From NCBI GenBank assembly GCA_031216915.1, contig CM062297.1, positions 540,910,971 through 540,974,970 on the forward strand: a stretch of 64,000 nt of DNA. The letters run 5' to 3'. Of the stretch, positions 32,851 through 40,863 are shown piece by piece. The stretch's first letter is position 1. Each line of letters opens with the position of its first letter. Source of the DNA: Pictodentalium vernedei (lineage: Eukaryota > Mollusca > Scaphopoda > Dentaliida > Dentaliidae). A program made the position numbers and the translations under genes. The notes under the pieces were generated by a model. It worked only from the letters and a program-made list of their open reading frames with translations. It was not told the origin of the DNA and ran no database searches.

Positions 32851-35023
32851 CCTGCGAAAGAAGATCCTCCCGTGGAGGAAGCTTCCGCGGTAGGTCCCAC
32901 AACAGACACCTGAGTAGATTTATCCACGGTCTCTGTGGCGACAGAGATGCTACCAACAGAATCTTGCATTGAGATTGTTTTATCTTTAGCAATACTTGTT
33001 GAATTAACGGCGCTGGAGGATACGCATATCCTATCATTCCGTCCCAAGGGATCGACAGAGCGTCTACTGCAAAAGCTCTTGGATCCGGACACAGAGACAC
33101 ATACGTCTGCAACTGATTGTTGAGATGTGTCGCAAATAAGTCTATCATTGGCCGTTCCCATTGGTAGCAAATCTGATTGAATACTTGTTTGTTGAGAGTC
33201 CACTCCGACGGCAACAAGCGACCCTTTCGTGAAAGGGAGTCTGCTAGTACATTCAGACGACCCGGTATGTGACGGACCGAAAGAAGAACGTGATGTTCTA
33301 ACGCAAACAGAAGGATTCTTTCCGTTAGATTGAACAACGGAGCTGAATGAGTGCCTCCCTGATTCCGTATATACGCCACTACTGTCGTATTGTCGGATAG
33401 GATTTGGACATGAGCATCGTGAATAATGTCCATCCAGTGACGTAATGCAAGCCAAATTGACATCATTTCCTTGATGTTTATGTGCTTGCACAGGAATTGC
33501 GGATCCCAAAGACCCTGGCATCTCGAATCCGTTGGGATTAATGATGCACCCCAACCTGTTTGACTGGCATCCGTCATAACGGTAAAACTCGGATCCGGCA
33601 ACTGCAGCGGAACTCCTTGAGTTAACCACTGAATGTTTGCCCAAGTCTGTATCTCTTGTTTCACTTGATCTGACAAGAGAACGTCTACATCGAGAGAATG
33701 AATTTTCACACTCCAATTCTGAGTCAGGAAAATTTGAAGAGGACGTGTGCGTAACCGCCCCATCGGAATGAGATCCGCGGCGGCTCCGCACAGACCTATC
33801 AGTCTCATAAATTCTCTCGCCGTGACTTTGTCTGCGTGCAGACAATAGCGAGCGTAACAACTGACTAATTTCGCTCTGGTTAACGGCAGACGAACGAGAT
33901 TGTTGTGCGTCTCGAAGCTCATTCCCAGATGAGTGAATGACTTGGACGGCACCAGATCCGACTTCTCCTCGTTTACTATAAAACCGAGACGTCGGAGCAA
34001 TAGAAGAAGATTCTGAACATCGTTCTGAAGCGTTAACTCGTTGCCGTACCTCTGAAGAATGTCGTCCAGGTAGGCCGACGTTACCGCAGACGAATGAGCT
34101 CGGAAGTAGATCATTACCGAGTTCATTACCCGAGTGAAAGCCCAGGGTGCTAGATTCAATCCGAAGCACATCGCCCGGAATTGATACACCACTCCTAGGA
34201 CTGCGAAGCGTAGATACTTTCGGAATGTCGGATGTACCATGACGTGAAAGTACGCATCTTTGAGATCTATGCTCGTTGCATAATCGTTCACCCGAATACT
34301 CGCTCTGACCGATCGAATCGTCTCCATATAAAACTTCGGAGCGACGATCAGCTTGTTTATCCAGCTCAAATCTATGACTGGACGGAACGAGCCGTCTGGT
34401 TTCGGAACCAGAAACAGATGGCTGTAGAATCCCGGAGATTCCTGGTTTTCTACGACCTCTACCGCGTTCTTCATTAAAAGAGACTGCACCTCCGATAACA
34501 GAGCGTCTCTTTTCTGTGGATTTGACGGAAGATGAGTCCACTTTGGACTTCGAGTTAATGGAGGCTTTCGTTTGAAGGATATCTTTAGACCTTCCAAAGT
34601 CACTCCTCTCACCCAAGGGTCGTCCGTAATCGACGCCCACTCTTGTGAAAAGCTCGACAACCTTCCGCCAACCGGAACGCGATAGAGGTTTAAGCCATCA
34701 CCTCCTGGACCTGCGAGGCCTGCGGTAGGAGAAACCACGTCTTCCACGACCCGCACCTCGCCTCGTCGACCTCGGGGCGTCCGACCGATTGTCCCGGCCT
34801 GAAGGACGTCCCGAACGAGAGTCGCTATCCTGATGGTCTCTCGAATAAGACCAAGAGGACGCACCGGAACCTCTATAGGAACCTCTCTTGGGCGCATTAG
34901 ACCCAGAAGTGCCTGTCTTATTCGTGTCTGCTGTATCCAACTTCTTAGGAGCAGATCTGAACAACAGAGAATCATTAGCTTTCTTTTTAATTTTATCATA
35001 AATAGAGGAAAGCTTGCCGTCAA
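32708..35023 (-). CDS. DIRS-3 reverse transcriptase / RNase H / methyltransferase-like protein
   Basis: 771 residues; copies element RNA into cDNA. RT domain about 175-375: LFLVPKPDGSFRPVIDLSW, first Asp253 in SIDLKDAYFH, LAPWAF, and the active-site YLDD with Asp320 and Asp321. RNase H about 478-600: Asp485 (MTDAS), Glu519 (IKEMM), Asp544 (LSDNT) and Asp595 (LADSLSR), so all four metal ligands are present. The C-terminal 620-705 part (MIDLFATHLNNQ, WDGMIGYAYPPAPLI, SPQRPW) is the segment that in DIRS elements resembles a DNA adenine methyltransferase; activity is unproven. It overlaps the gag end by 326 bp in another frame, so the first Met may not be the real start. Intact. Confidence 0.93.
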   Translation of the reverse strand: MTASFPLFMIKLKRKLMILCCSDLLLRSWIQQTRIRQALLGLMRPREVPIEVPVRPLGLIRETIRIATLVRDVLQAGTIGRTPRGRRGEVRVVEDVVSPTAGLAGPGGDGLNLYRVPVGGRLSSFSQEWASITDDPWVRGVTLEGLKISFKRKPPLTRSPKWTHLPSNPQKRDALLSEVQSLLMKNAVEVVENQESPGFYSHLFLVPKPDGSFRPVIDLSWINKLIVAPKFYMETIRSVRASIRVNDYATSIDLKDAYFHVMVHPTFRKYLRFAVLGVVYQFRAMCFGLNLAPWAFTRVMNSVMIYFRAHSSAVTSAYLDDILQRYGNELTLQNDVQNLLLLLRRLGFIVNEEKSDLVPSKSFTHLGMSFETHNNLVRLPLTRAKLVSCYARYCLHADKVTAREFMRLIGLCGAAADLIPMGRLRTRPLQIFLTQNWSVKIHSLDVDVLLSDQVKQEIQTWANIQWLTQGVPLQLPDPSFTVMTDASQTGWGASLIPTDSRCQGLWDPQFLCKHINIKEMMSIWLALRHWMDIIHDAHVQILSDNTTVVAYIRNQGGTHSAPLFNLTERILLFALEHHVLLSVRHIPGRLNVLADSLSRKGRLLPSEWTLNKQVFNQICYQWERPMIDLFATHLNNQLQTYVSLCPDPRAFAVDALSIPWDGMIGYAYPPAPLIQQVLLKIKQSQCKILLVASLSPQRPWINLLRCLLWDLPRKLPPREDLLSQGKSRQLHHNPQGLNLHVFPLCSPSCMASTLQDEQWTRFLTVGGPPLR

Positions 35024-36788
35024 AGAGAAGTTCTCCTGAGACCGAAGCGACTCTAAGAGAGTTCTTCACCTTAGAATCCACTAGTGTGGATGTAGCTAGG
35101 GCTGCGTCACGTCTAACCAACTCCAGATTTGCCACTGAAAGGGCGGAGTTACACGTGGAATAAGCTACTGCCCTTGAAAGAAGTCTTAAAGAGGATTGTA
35201 TATCCTGAAACTCTTTCCCCTGAAGGCGCAGTGATAACGCGTTAGTAAGGTGATCTGCGTAAGATAAGGCATCTAAATTGGCTCTGTTAGACGCAATAGC
35301 TGTTTCCAACACCGCGGTTGGAATAGAAGCTGGCAACGGTAATGATAGCTCTAAGTCTTCCGCCTCGTCGTCCATACGCAGAGGAACTCTCGGTATACCC
35401 TGTCCTGCCGTATCGAATTTATTCCTTGCATTAATGAAAGGCAGGTTGAGAGTATTAGCGGACAAGAAACCTGCTTTCCCCGTCCTGGAAGCAAGTTTAA
35501 ATATAGCGTCGTTCAATAATTCAAATGTTCTTGCAACATTAATGGACTGCGACGGAAACTCGGGAGCGATGTCCCTGAACCGCTCAAAAAATTCAGAGTC
35601 CAATGACGCTATAATTCTTTTGTCCGGAAGCGCAGCAGTCTGGCCCAACGGAACAACTTGAGGGAGAAAGTGCCGGATGAAGTCCACGCCAGCTTTATGT
35701 TGTTCCGAAAGGGATAGCTCCAAGTCATCCGTATCCCTTTCACCATCCGGTCGGACCTCATGATGTTCCCGGTCGTCCGCCCCCGATGCTTCGGCGGAGC
35801 GTACCGACCCAGCGCCGTCGGATAATTCTCGATCCGACACCGTTTCTGTCGGCTGCTGGGATGCTGCGATAAGCTGTGCTATCTGCACAAGAATGTCCGG
35901 CGTCGAGACCTGCGGAGGCACAGTCTTTCGCTGCTTCGCCGAGGGCAGCTCCGCATCAGATGGCTCCCGCATACTTTTCCTATGCGAACGTCCAGAGTCC
36001 ATCGGTCTCGAATCCCTGGCTGCCGGATGGTGTGACCTGGTCGCCGAAGAATCCTTCATCGGCGAAGCTGGTAATATATCGGCGGTCACGCAGCCAAGGT
36101 GCGGTCGTGTGCGCGGACGAGAAGAGGAAGCCTTAACAGTCTTATACAACGGAGCGTCCCGAGCGACGGACGTATGCTCCGCTAAAGACACATTTTGTAC
36201 CACAACATCTGGTCCCAGATGTTGTTGTACGAGAGAGGGGCCTCTCTCGCTCGCGGCCCGACTGGACCTGGACGAGCTAGGAACCGGACTCAAAGGCTTC
36301 CTCCGTTCTCGCTTACTATCTGCCGTCACTGGGTGTGCATCTATTATGTTTATAGTGCTCGCATCACCCAAAATTTCCTCTTGGACCGCATCGGACGAAC
36401 CCGGCTGCCGAACCATTCGGTGAATGGACGCTACACCGGGCGAGCTAGCGGACGACATTTGTCTAATCTCCATGAGCACTTTTGCCGCTAGCTCTGAATT
36501 CATTTGTGACGACGGACGCACACTTGAAGAAGATAACATGGAAACATCACCCTGTTCTGGTTCCTCTGAAATAGAAACTGAGAGAGTAGAGTGACCTTGC
36601 GGAGAAAGAGCCGGAATCGCTCTTTCTCCAGAAACAACATATCGTGGCACACGTTTCCAATGTTTCTCATCCCAATGTTCACATATAGGACAGGGATTAA
36701 TGCGAGAACACTGACTACAATTAATACAATGATCATGAAAGTCAGAGGAAGATTTCTTCCTATTACAATTTAAACAATGTCCCTTCAT
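34698..36788 (-). CDS. DIRS-3 Gag-like protein
   Basis: 696 residues from Met at 36788. An upstream in-frame Met (36839) exists, but this start matches DIRS-2 and DIRS-4 gag (MKxxCxNC). Probable RNA-binding structural protein. The N terminus has a cysteine module C5-C8, C21-C24-C27, C33-C36 with nearby His18/His20, unlike the CCHC knuckle of LTR-element Gag. The middle (about 60-330) is Ser/Pro/Arg-rich and low complexity. A more structured region follows (about 370-590), with TFELLNDAIFKLASRTGKAG, GQGIPRVPLRMDDEAEDLEL and NLELVRRDAALATSTLVDSK. The tail is rich in Arg/Gly/Ser, ends RRPRRSRR and probably binds nucleic acid. It is the same segment order as in DIRS-2. Confidence 0.88.
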   Translation of the reverse strand: MKGHCLNCNRKKSSSDFHDHCINCSQCSRINPCPICEHWDEKHWKRVPRYVVSGERAIPALSPQGHSTLSVSISEEPEQGDVSMLSSSSVRPSSQMNSELAAKVLMEIRQMSSASSPGVASIHRMVRQPGSSDAVQEEILGDASTINIIDAHPVTADSKRERRKPLSPVPSSSRSSRAASERGPSLVQQHLGPDVVVQNVSLAEHTSVARDAPLYKTVKASSSRPRTRPHLGCVTADILPASPMKDSSATRSHHPAARDSRPMDSGRSHRKSMREPSDAELPSAKQRKTVPPQVSTPDILVQIAQLIAASQQPTETVSDRELSDGAGSVRSAEASGADDREHHEVRPDGERDTDDLELSLSEQHKAGVDFIRHFLPQVVPLGQTAALPDKRIIASLDSEFFERFRDIAPEFPSQSINVARTFELLNDAIFKLASRTGKAGFLSANTLNLPFINARNKFDTAGQGIPRVPLRMDDEAEDLELSLPLPASIPTAVLETAIASNRANLDALSYADHLTNALSLRLQGKEFQDIQSSLRLLSRAVAYSTCNSALSVANLELVRRDAALATSTLVDSKVKNSLRVASVSGELLFDGKLSSIYDKIKKKANDSLLFRSAPKKLDTADTNKTGTSGSNAPKRGSYRGSGASSWSYSRDHQDSDSRSGRPSGRDNRSDAPRSTRRGAGRGRRGFSYRRPRRSRR

Positions 36789-36839
36789 TGTGAAAGAACA
36801 ACAATAAGTCCTAGTTACTCGCAAAAACCCCTGACACAA

Positions 36840-37672
36840 AGATACATAATAACATGATCCATTAATAAATGAAAAAACAATTGCAAAACAAAATAATTTT
36901 GAAAAAATATTTTTTCAGCGAAGCCCAAGTTGCTGAAAAGTAACATTGAGCCCCGATGGATCCGATGGCAAAGTGTGGTCAAAAATTTTAAATTTATATT
37001 AAATAATTAATGAGACACTTTCGGATAATATAAATGTATCTTATAGAGAGATAAACTACAGCAAAGGCAAACAGCCCCCCTCAAAAAAGGATGTTGCCAA
37101 TGAAAACAAACAGTGTAAAAACACCAGAAAACATGACTCCAGGCACTGAAAAAACTGGCCCGGAATCAGTCATCAATTACACTCTATCTGATGCAAAACA
37201 GAGACTCCCAGGGGAGAATCTGTAGAACATCAGATGGAAGATGCAGAACACAAACGTTATACACCCATGGGTGAAAACGTAACTATGGGGAAAATAACAG
37301 AAAACATTCTGTAACCAAGCAACTCTCCCAGGAAATTTTAGAAATGAAATTTCTCAAAAATATGCCAAAAGCATGGGAGAATTGCAAGGGGGGACTTTAG
37401 AAGGCTAGGGGAGAGGAAACACTGAATAAGCAGTGCAACAATTAGCAAGAATGACAACAAGAGGCCCATGCCTCGAAAATAGGCAACTTAACATAATTTC
37501 ATCAAAAATTTTAAGTACAGCCCTGATTATTTTTTGTCACTTCTTTTTCCTCTCCTCCTTCTATCCTCCTTAGAATCACATTTTCTCCAGAAATTATGTG
37601 TCTGGCATCCTTTAAACTGAGATTTACAAGCACAAAGATCAGTGAGATGTTGACTGATGAAGGGCCAAACAG
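36840..37672 (-). other. DIRS-3 leader (5' untranslated region)
   Basis: Non-coding, shared with the other DIRS copies. It has a short hairpin flanked by GCCC repeats (36922-36957) upstream of gag, then segments recognisable in DIRS-2 and -4 (ATGACTCCAGGCACTG; AACATCAGATGG). No terminator or splice site was identified. Confidence 0.7.
36922..36957 (-). promoter_or_regulatory. Conserved leader hairpin upstream of DIRS gag
   Basis: On the plus strand AAGCCCAAGTTGCT-GAAA-AGTAACATTGAGCCCC. Equivalent sites in DIRS-1 (19352), DIRS-2 (39352) and DIRS-4 (60914) use different stem bases (GTTCCC/GGGAAC and variants) but mostly keep the pairing. A role in translation or packaging is speculation. Confidence 0.4.
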
Positions 37673-37875
37673 AGAATGATAATTGGCGCCAATTTCGGGA
37701 CGTCTGCGTCACTGCGCATGCGCAGTAGAGGCGTAGTATGGAGGTCCTTTAGGACATGATTTCTTTTTGTTTTGGATGCAAATTTTGGGGATTGGGGGGC
37801 AAAATTTGTGTTTGGCCCTGGTTTTGTTAGAGTTAGCACCAGCTAAGTCTGGGTCATTGGTACAGTATAAAAATA
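37673..37875 (-). repeat. DIRS-3 right inverted terminal repeat
   Basis: Inverse of the left ITR, from AGAATGATAATTGGCGCC to CAGTATAAAAAT. It lacks the outermost 20-30 bases of the left ITR, as in DIRS1, where the two ITRs are not equivalent and the ICR supplies the missing terminus. As the upstream end for minus-strand transcription it should hold the promoter. Palindromes at 37681-37694 and 37711-37726. Confidence 0.92.
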
Positions 37876-39217
37876 TAGCGTCATTCAGCAATTCAAAAGT
37901 CCGTGAGACATTGCTTGACTGGACCGGAAACTCAGGAACAACATCCTTAGTCCGGCCAAAAAAGTCAGTATCCAGTGATGCTATCAGTCTCTTATCTGAT
38001 ATCGCAACTCTCTGGTCCGATAGAATAACCTCTGAAACGTGTTGACTGATAAAATCTACCGCCACCTTATTATGTTGTTCCAGAAGGGAAAAATCCAGCT
38101 CCGCAGATTCCCTTTCACCATCCGACTGGGCAGATGCGAATCTCGGTCATCCCTGTCTGACTCTGCAGAGGAACGTACCAACCCAGCTTCCTCAGACAGT
38201 TCCTGATCTGAAACCGTTTCCGAAGGTTGCTGGGATGCTGCGATGAGTTGCGATATCTGTGATAGCAAGTCCGTCATGGAGGCCTGTGGAGCTGCGGTCT
38301 TACGTTGTTTAGCCGCTGGAAGCTCCTGGGATGGTACCTCTTGCAAAATCCTTTTATGCGTACGTCCCGACTGGTGAGGCCTCGTGTCCTTGGCTACCGG
38401 ATGGAGTGACCTAGACGACATGGAATCCTTTGTCGGTGAAGCAGGCTGGATATGTGAGGTCACAAAGCCAAGGTGTGGTCGTGTGTACTGGCGTGTGGAA
38501 GAGGAAGCCAATAGACTAGCCGACCCTGGCTGTCTATGCGACGGAGCGTCCCGAGCAGGAGGAGTGGACGTATGCTCCGGCTGACGAACGTTATGCACAA
38601 CAACATCTGGCCCCAGATGTTGTAAGAGAGAGGGGGCCTCTCTCGCTCGCGGTCTGGGTAGACCTGAACGAGCTACCTACCAGGCTGACCGGCTTCCTCT
38701 GATCCATCCTCCGATCCGTCGTCGCAGGGTGTGCGTGATCCAAGATTATAGTGCTTGCAACACCCTTTCTCCTCTCCTGGACCGCAACGGATGTACCCGT
38801 CATCAAATCACCCACATTACGAGTGATAGATCTGCCAGTCGGGCTAGCTGGCGACAAGGTCATTAATCCTACTAAGGATCTAGGCACTTGTCTGATTTCC
38901 TTGAGCACTTTTGCTGCTTGCTCTTCATTGATTTGCAACGACGGCAGCACACTTCCGGAAGACATCACGGAAGCATCACCCTTTTCTTGTTCCTCTGAAA
39001 AAGAGACTGAAAAATTAGAGTGACCCTCTGGTGAGAGGACTGGCATAGACCTCTCACCACTAACAATATAACGTGACACACGTCTCCAACGTTTGTCATC
39101 CCAACTGGCACAAACTGAACAAGAATTAGTGCGAGTACAGTGACTACAGCAAATACAATGAGCATGAGAATCGGAGGAAGACTTCATCGATTTGCAATTT
39201 GAACAATATTCTTTCAT
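37876..39217 (-). pseudogene. DIRS-2 gag, N-terminal part, frameshifted
   Basis: Starts MKEYCSNCKSMKSSSD with the same cysteine spacing as DIRS-3 gag (C5, C8, C21, C24, C27, C33, C36). The frame from 39217 closes at 38591; similarity continues in a second frame (38598-38056) and a third (38065-37876) that ends at TFELLNDAIF, exactly where DIRS-3 begins. The residues after this point reappear at 30765. Two frameshifts plus the insertion make it a pseudogene. Confidence 0.85.
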
Positions 39218-39219
39218 AA

Positions 39220-40108
39220 TTAAAAAATATTATACAGCCGTAGTACTTGCACTAACCCTTGAAAATACAAAGATACATAATAATAATACAATCCATAACA
39301 AAATGTCGAAAAATAATTCAAAGGAAAATTTTCGAAAAAATTCTGACATGAGTCCAAGTTCCTAAAGGGAACGATGAGCCCAAATGGATCCCAAAAAAGC
39401 CTAAATGTGGACAAAAATTTTAAAACATTTCTAAAAATTAATGTTACACTTACGGACAATATTAATGTATCTGACTATATAATAAACCTTACAGAAGACA
39501 AGGAATCACTAACAGAAAGTAACCGTTTTCAACGTAAACAAAAGTCAATAAAAACCGGAAACAAGACTCCAGGCACTGAAAAACATGGCCCGAAATCAGT
39601 AACCAATTTAAAACACTATCCAGTGTAAAACAGAATCTTCAACAGAAGAAGCTGCAATACGGCAGATGGTAGATGCATGACCAAAACGCCTAAACACCCC
39701 AAGGGTGAGGACGTAACCATGGAGATAACAGAATAAACATTCTGTAACTATGCTAAAACTCTCAAGAAATTTTAATAAAAAAATTTCAAAAATTATACCA
39801 AAAGCATGGGAGATTAGTAAGGGGGGTTTCAAGGAAAGGGAGAGATGAAACACTGAACAAACAGTGGAGATTTCATGGCAAGAATGAAAACATCAGGCCC
39901 ATGCCCCGAAATTAGGGAACATGAAATAATTTTACATAAAAATTATAAGTTACAGCCCTGAACACATCCTTCCACTGTTCCTTCCTCTCATCCTCTTATT
40001 TCATCCTTGGATCCACCATTTCCATCATGATTTTGTGTCTGGCATCATTTTAACTGAGATTATAAGCACAGATATCAGTGAGATGTTAGTGATAGAAGGG
40101 CCAAACAA
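39220..40108 (-). other. DIRS-2 leader
   Basis: Homologous to the DIRS-1 and DIRS-4 leaders: GAGTCCAAGTTCCTAAAGGG near 39352, CCCAAAAAAGCCTAAATGTG, AAGACTCCAGGCACTG and CAGCCCTGAACACATCC. No coding. Confidence 0.75.
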
Positions 40109-40311
40109 AGAATGAGGATTTGGCGTCAATTTCGGTACTTCCTTGACACTGTGCATGCGCAGTGGACAAAAGTATGGAGGACCATATAGGACATTGGATT
40201 TTTTGATTTGGATGCAAATTTTGGGGATTGGGGGAGCAAAATTTGTGTTCGGCCCTGAATAATTTAGAGTTAGCACCAGCTATGTCTGGGTCATTGGTAC
40301 AGTATAAAAAT
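40109..40311 (-). repeat. DIRS-2 right inverted terminal repeat
   Basis: AGAATGAGGATTTGGCGTC, TGTGCATGCGCAGTGGAC, then GCAAAATTTGTGTTCGGCCC and CAGTATAAAAAT. Clearly diverged from the DIRS-3 ITR, consistent with an older insertion. Confidence 0.85.
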
Positions 40312-40855
40312 ACGAAAATCACGCAATACACATTTTTAAATACTTCTTGTATCGTCGCGAAATGAATTGATAAAAGGGGGAAAATACATGAATGAACATT
40401 ATCTCCTCTTCTGAGTATCTGCATTCTAATATTCAATTGCCACCTTATATCAGTAGGAGGTGAGACTTAATTACTGTTGATTGCCTGTTACAAGTACTGA
40501 ATATCCATCAGCCGTCACGCGTTACTATTCTCCAGAAATCGCGATACACTACCTTGCATCAGATGCGATTCTCTGGTGATTTGCTGTGCTAACCTAACAC
40601 GCTATTATTTCAAATTAGTGCAGAATATGGGACAGGACTTCTAGTTTTAACTGTAAGGTCACATATTTATATTTCTGCACAGTGGCTAATCGTGACCACA
40701 ACATAGATATAAAGTTGAGGCCAGCCAATCATTCATACCCATAGTGCCCATTTAAGAGAAAGTTGATCACAGGCATTGGTTACCCAGTCCAATTTTACCA
40801 GAAAAACAGAGCTTGTTTACTACAGTAAACAAACACTTCTTCACTTCCCAGGGTT
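40312..40855. other. No gene; contains a SINE-tail fragment
   Basis: Minus-strand SINE/LINE tail at about 40652-40697 (AAGGTCACATATTTATATTT, then GCACAGTGGCTAATCGTGAC and CACAACATAGATATAAAG). The rest is unassigned. Confidence 0.5.
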
Positions 40856-40863
40856 GCCATGAG

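Larger units (their letters stand above)
30766..37875 (-). mobile_element. DIRS-3: full-length DIRS1-type retrotransposon
   Basis: 7110 bp with inverted terminal repeats (30766-30990 and 37673-37875), a leader (36840-37672), gag (36788-34698), RT/RNase H/methyltransferase-like ORF (35023-32708), tyrosine recombinase ORF (ending 31752), a 3' region and an internal complementary region (31066-31155). Catalytic residues are all present and frames are uninterrupted. The ITRs read as identical over their alignable length, so insertion is recent. Inverted rather than split direct repeats, plus the ICR, place it in the DIRS1 group rather than PAT or Ngaro. It may still be active. Confidence 0.92.
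29293..40311 (-). mobile_element. DIRS-2: truncated element split by DIRS-3
   Basis: Minus-strand order: right ITR (40109-40311), leader, gag first part (39217-37876), DIRS-3 insertion (30766-37875), gag second part (30765-29958), RT start (30259 to 29293). Everything after the RT active site (rest of RT, RNase H, recombinase, left ITR) is missing. Gag is frameshifted and RT has a stop, so the copy is dead. It is diverged from DIRS-3 but colinear with it. Confidence 0.85.

Noticed and set aside
33500-34640. The N-terminal 600 residues of the 962-codon frame as a real protein domain
   Set aside because: Most is the alternative frame of the RT gene and shows no known domain. Kept as a finding on the overlapping frame, not annotated as a coding region.
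35876-36491. Plus-strand frames of 86-176 codons opposite gag
   Set aside because: Antisense shadows of the G+C-rich, Ser/Arg-rich gag segment.
30766-37875. Classification of DIRS-3 as Ngaro or PAT
   Set aside because: Terminal repeats are inverted with an internal complementary region, not split direct repeats, and the RNase H is followed by the methyltransferase-like segment typical of the DIRS1 group.
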